A DNA stretch of 64,000 nucleotides from UBA7960 sp964624065 (GTDB taxonomy: Bacteria > Bacteroidota > Bacteroidia > Bacteroidales > UBA7960): positions 16,801-80,800 of the forward strand of contig CAZUWF010000008.1 in NCBI GenBank assembly GCA_964624065.1, in the 5' to 3' direction. Position 1 is the first letter of the stretch; the number at the start of each line of letters is the position of its first letter. The notes below the pieces were generated by a model that had not been told where the DNA came from, ran no database searches, and worked only from the letters and a program-made list of their open reading frames with translations. The position numbers and the translations under genes are program-made. This document shows, piece after piece, positions 63,816 to 64,000 of this stretch.

Positions 63816-64000
63816 ACGGAGAATGGCAGGGGAGTTTTAGATCTGGTTAAACTTTCTTTTTGAGCCGTGGGCATAGCCAAGCGACCCCCGCTGGTGGGAG
63901 GCTCCCATCAAACTATGATCACAAGGGCGAGACCAAAATAAGACAATAAAAACCCATTGTGCATTTAGAAAAAAAGAAAAAAAAGATTGTTCATTTGACA

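Overview
The window is chromosomal DNA of a member of the Bacteroidota, probably an aerobic, Flavobacteriia- or Cytophagia-like lineage. Four things point there. SprA, the giant outer-membrane channel of the type IX secretion system, sits directly downstream of ruvA. RNase H carries a viroplasmin-like N-terminus. TAnnTTTG promoter boxes recur near start codons, and Shine-Dalgarno sequences are scarce. The B12-dependent methylmalonyl-CoA mutase is a two-subunit (MutA/MutB) enzyme. I see no phage, insertion sequence, CRISPR array, rRNA or replication origin. Most of the window is ordinary core genome in short operons.

Layout. 0-3.1 kb: end of an acyl-CoA ligase gene, then on the minus strand rbfA, a methyltransferase gene and a LolC/E-type permease gene. 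3.1-4.4 kb: no convincing gene, one possible decayed reading frame. 4.4-8.4 kb: mutA-mutB operon. 8.7-17.1 kb: GNAT, recX, a flippase-like membrane protein, a DUF1573 protein, a sensor kinase/response regulator/phospholipase D-type synthase group, an NlpC/P60 lipoprotein, and a type I glutamine synthetase with the best promoter in the window. 17.2-21.1 kb: deoC, tRNA-Phe(GAA) with a strong terminator, RNase H, thiL, and a secreted metzincin-like protease. 21.2-29.0 kb: sprA and ruvA.

29.2-34.4 kb holds the most thought-provoking group. Two paralogous alpha-oxoamine synthases of the glycine C-acetyltransferase type flank a holo-ACP synthase, an AcsA-type acyl-CoA synthetase and a stand-alone acyl carrier protein. 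A perfect heptamer repeat with a 28-base higher-order period lies just upstream of the ACP gene. The group could be an ACP-dependent acyl-amino-acid condensation route; that is inference.

34.6-45.2 kb is a lipid-linked glycosylation cluster: a WecE-type sugar aminotransferase, a WecD-like acetyltransferase, two polyprenyl-phosphate glycosyltransferases, two GT-C membrane glycosyltransferases that seem to share a C-terminal beta-rich domain, and a GT2-GT-C fusion. Next to it (45.5-46.5 kb) lies a polyprenyl diphosphate synthase gene, which would make the lipid carrier.

46.7-63.8 kb is housekeeping: a hemolysin III family protein, 6-phosphofructokinase, priA, a DivIC/FtsB-like protein, a DmeF-like metal exporter, tsaB, a lipoprotein, hutI overlapping a THUMP RNA methyltransferase gene, a lipocalin, glyS, a lipid kinase and a class I fumarase, with a gene-poor stretch of about 1.2 kb before the fumarase. 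Intergenic regions repeatedly carry short strand-biased G/T-rich or CGCAAAG-like repeats.
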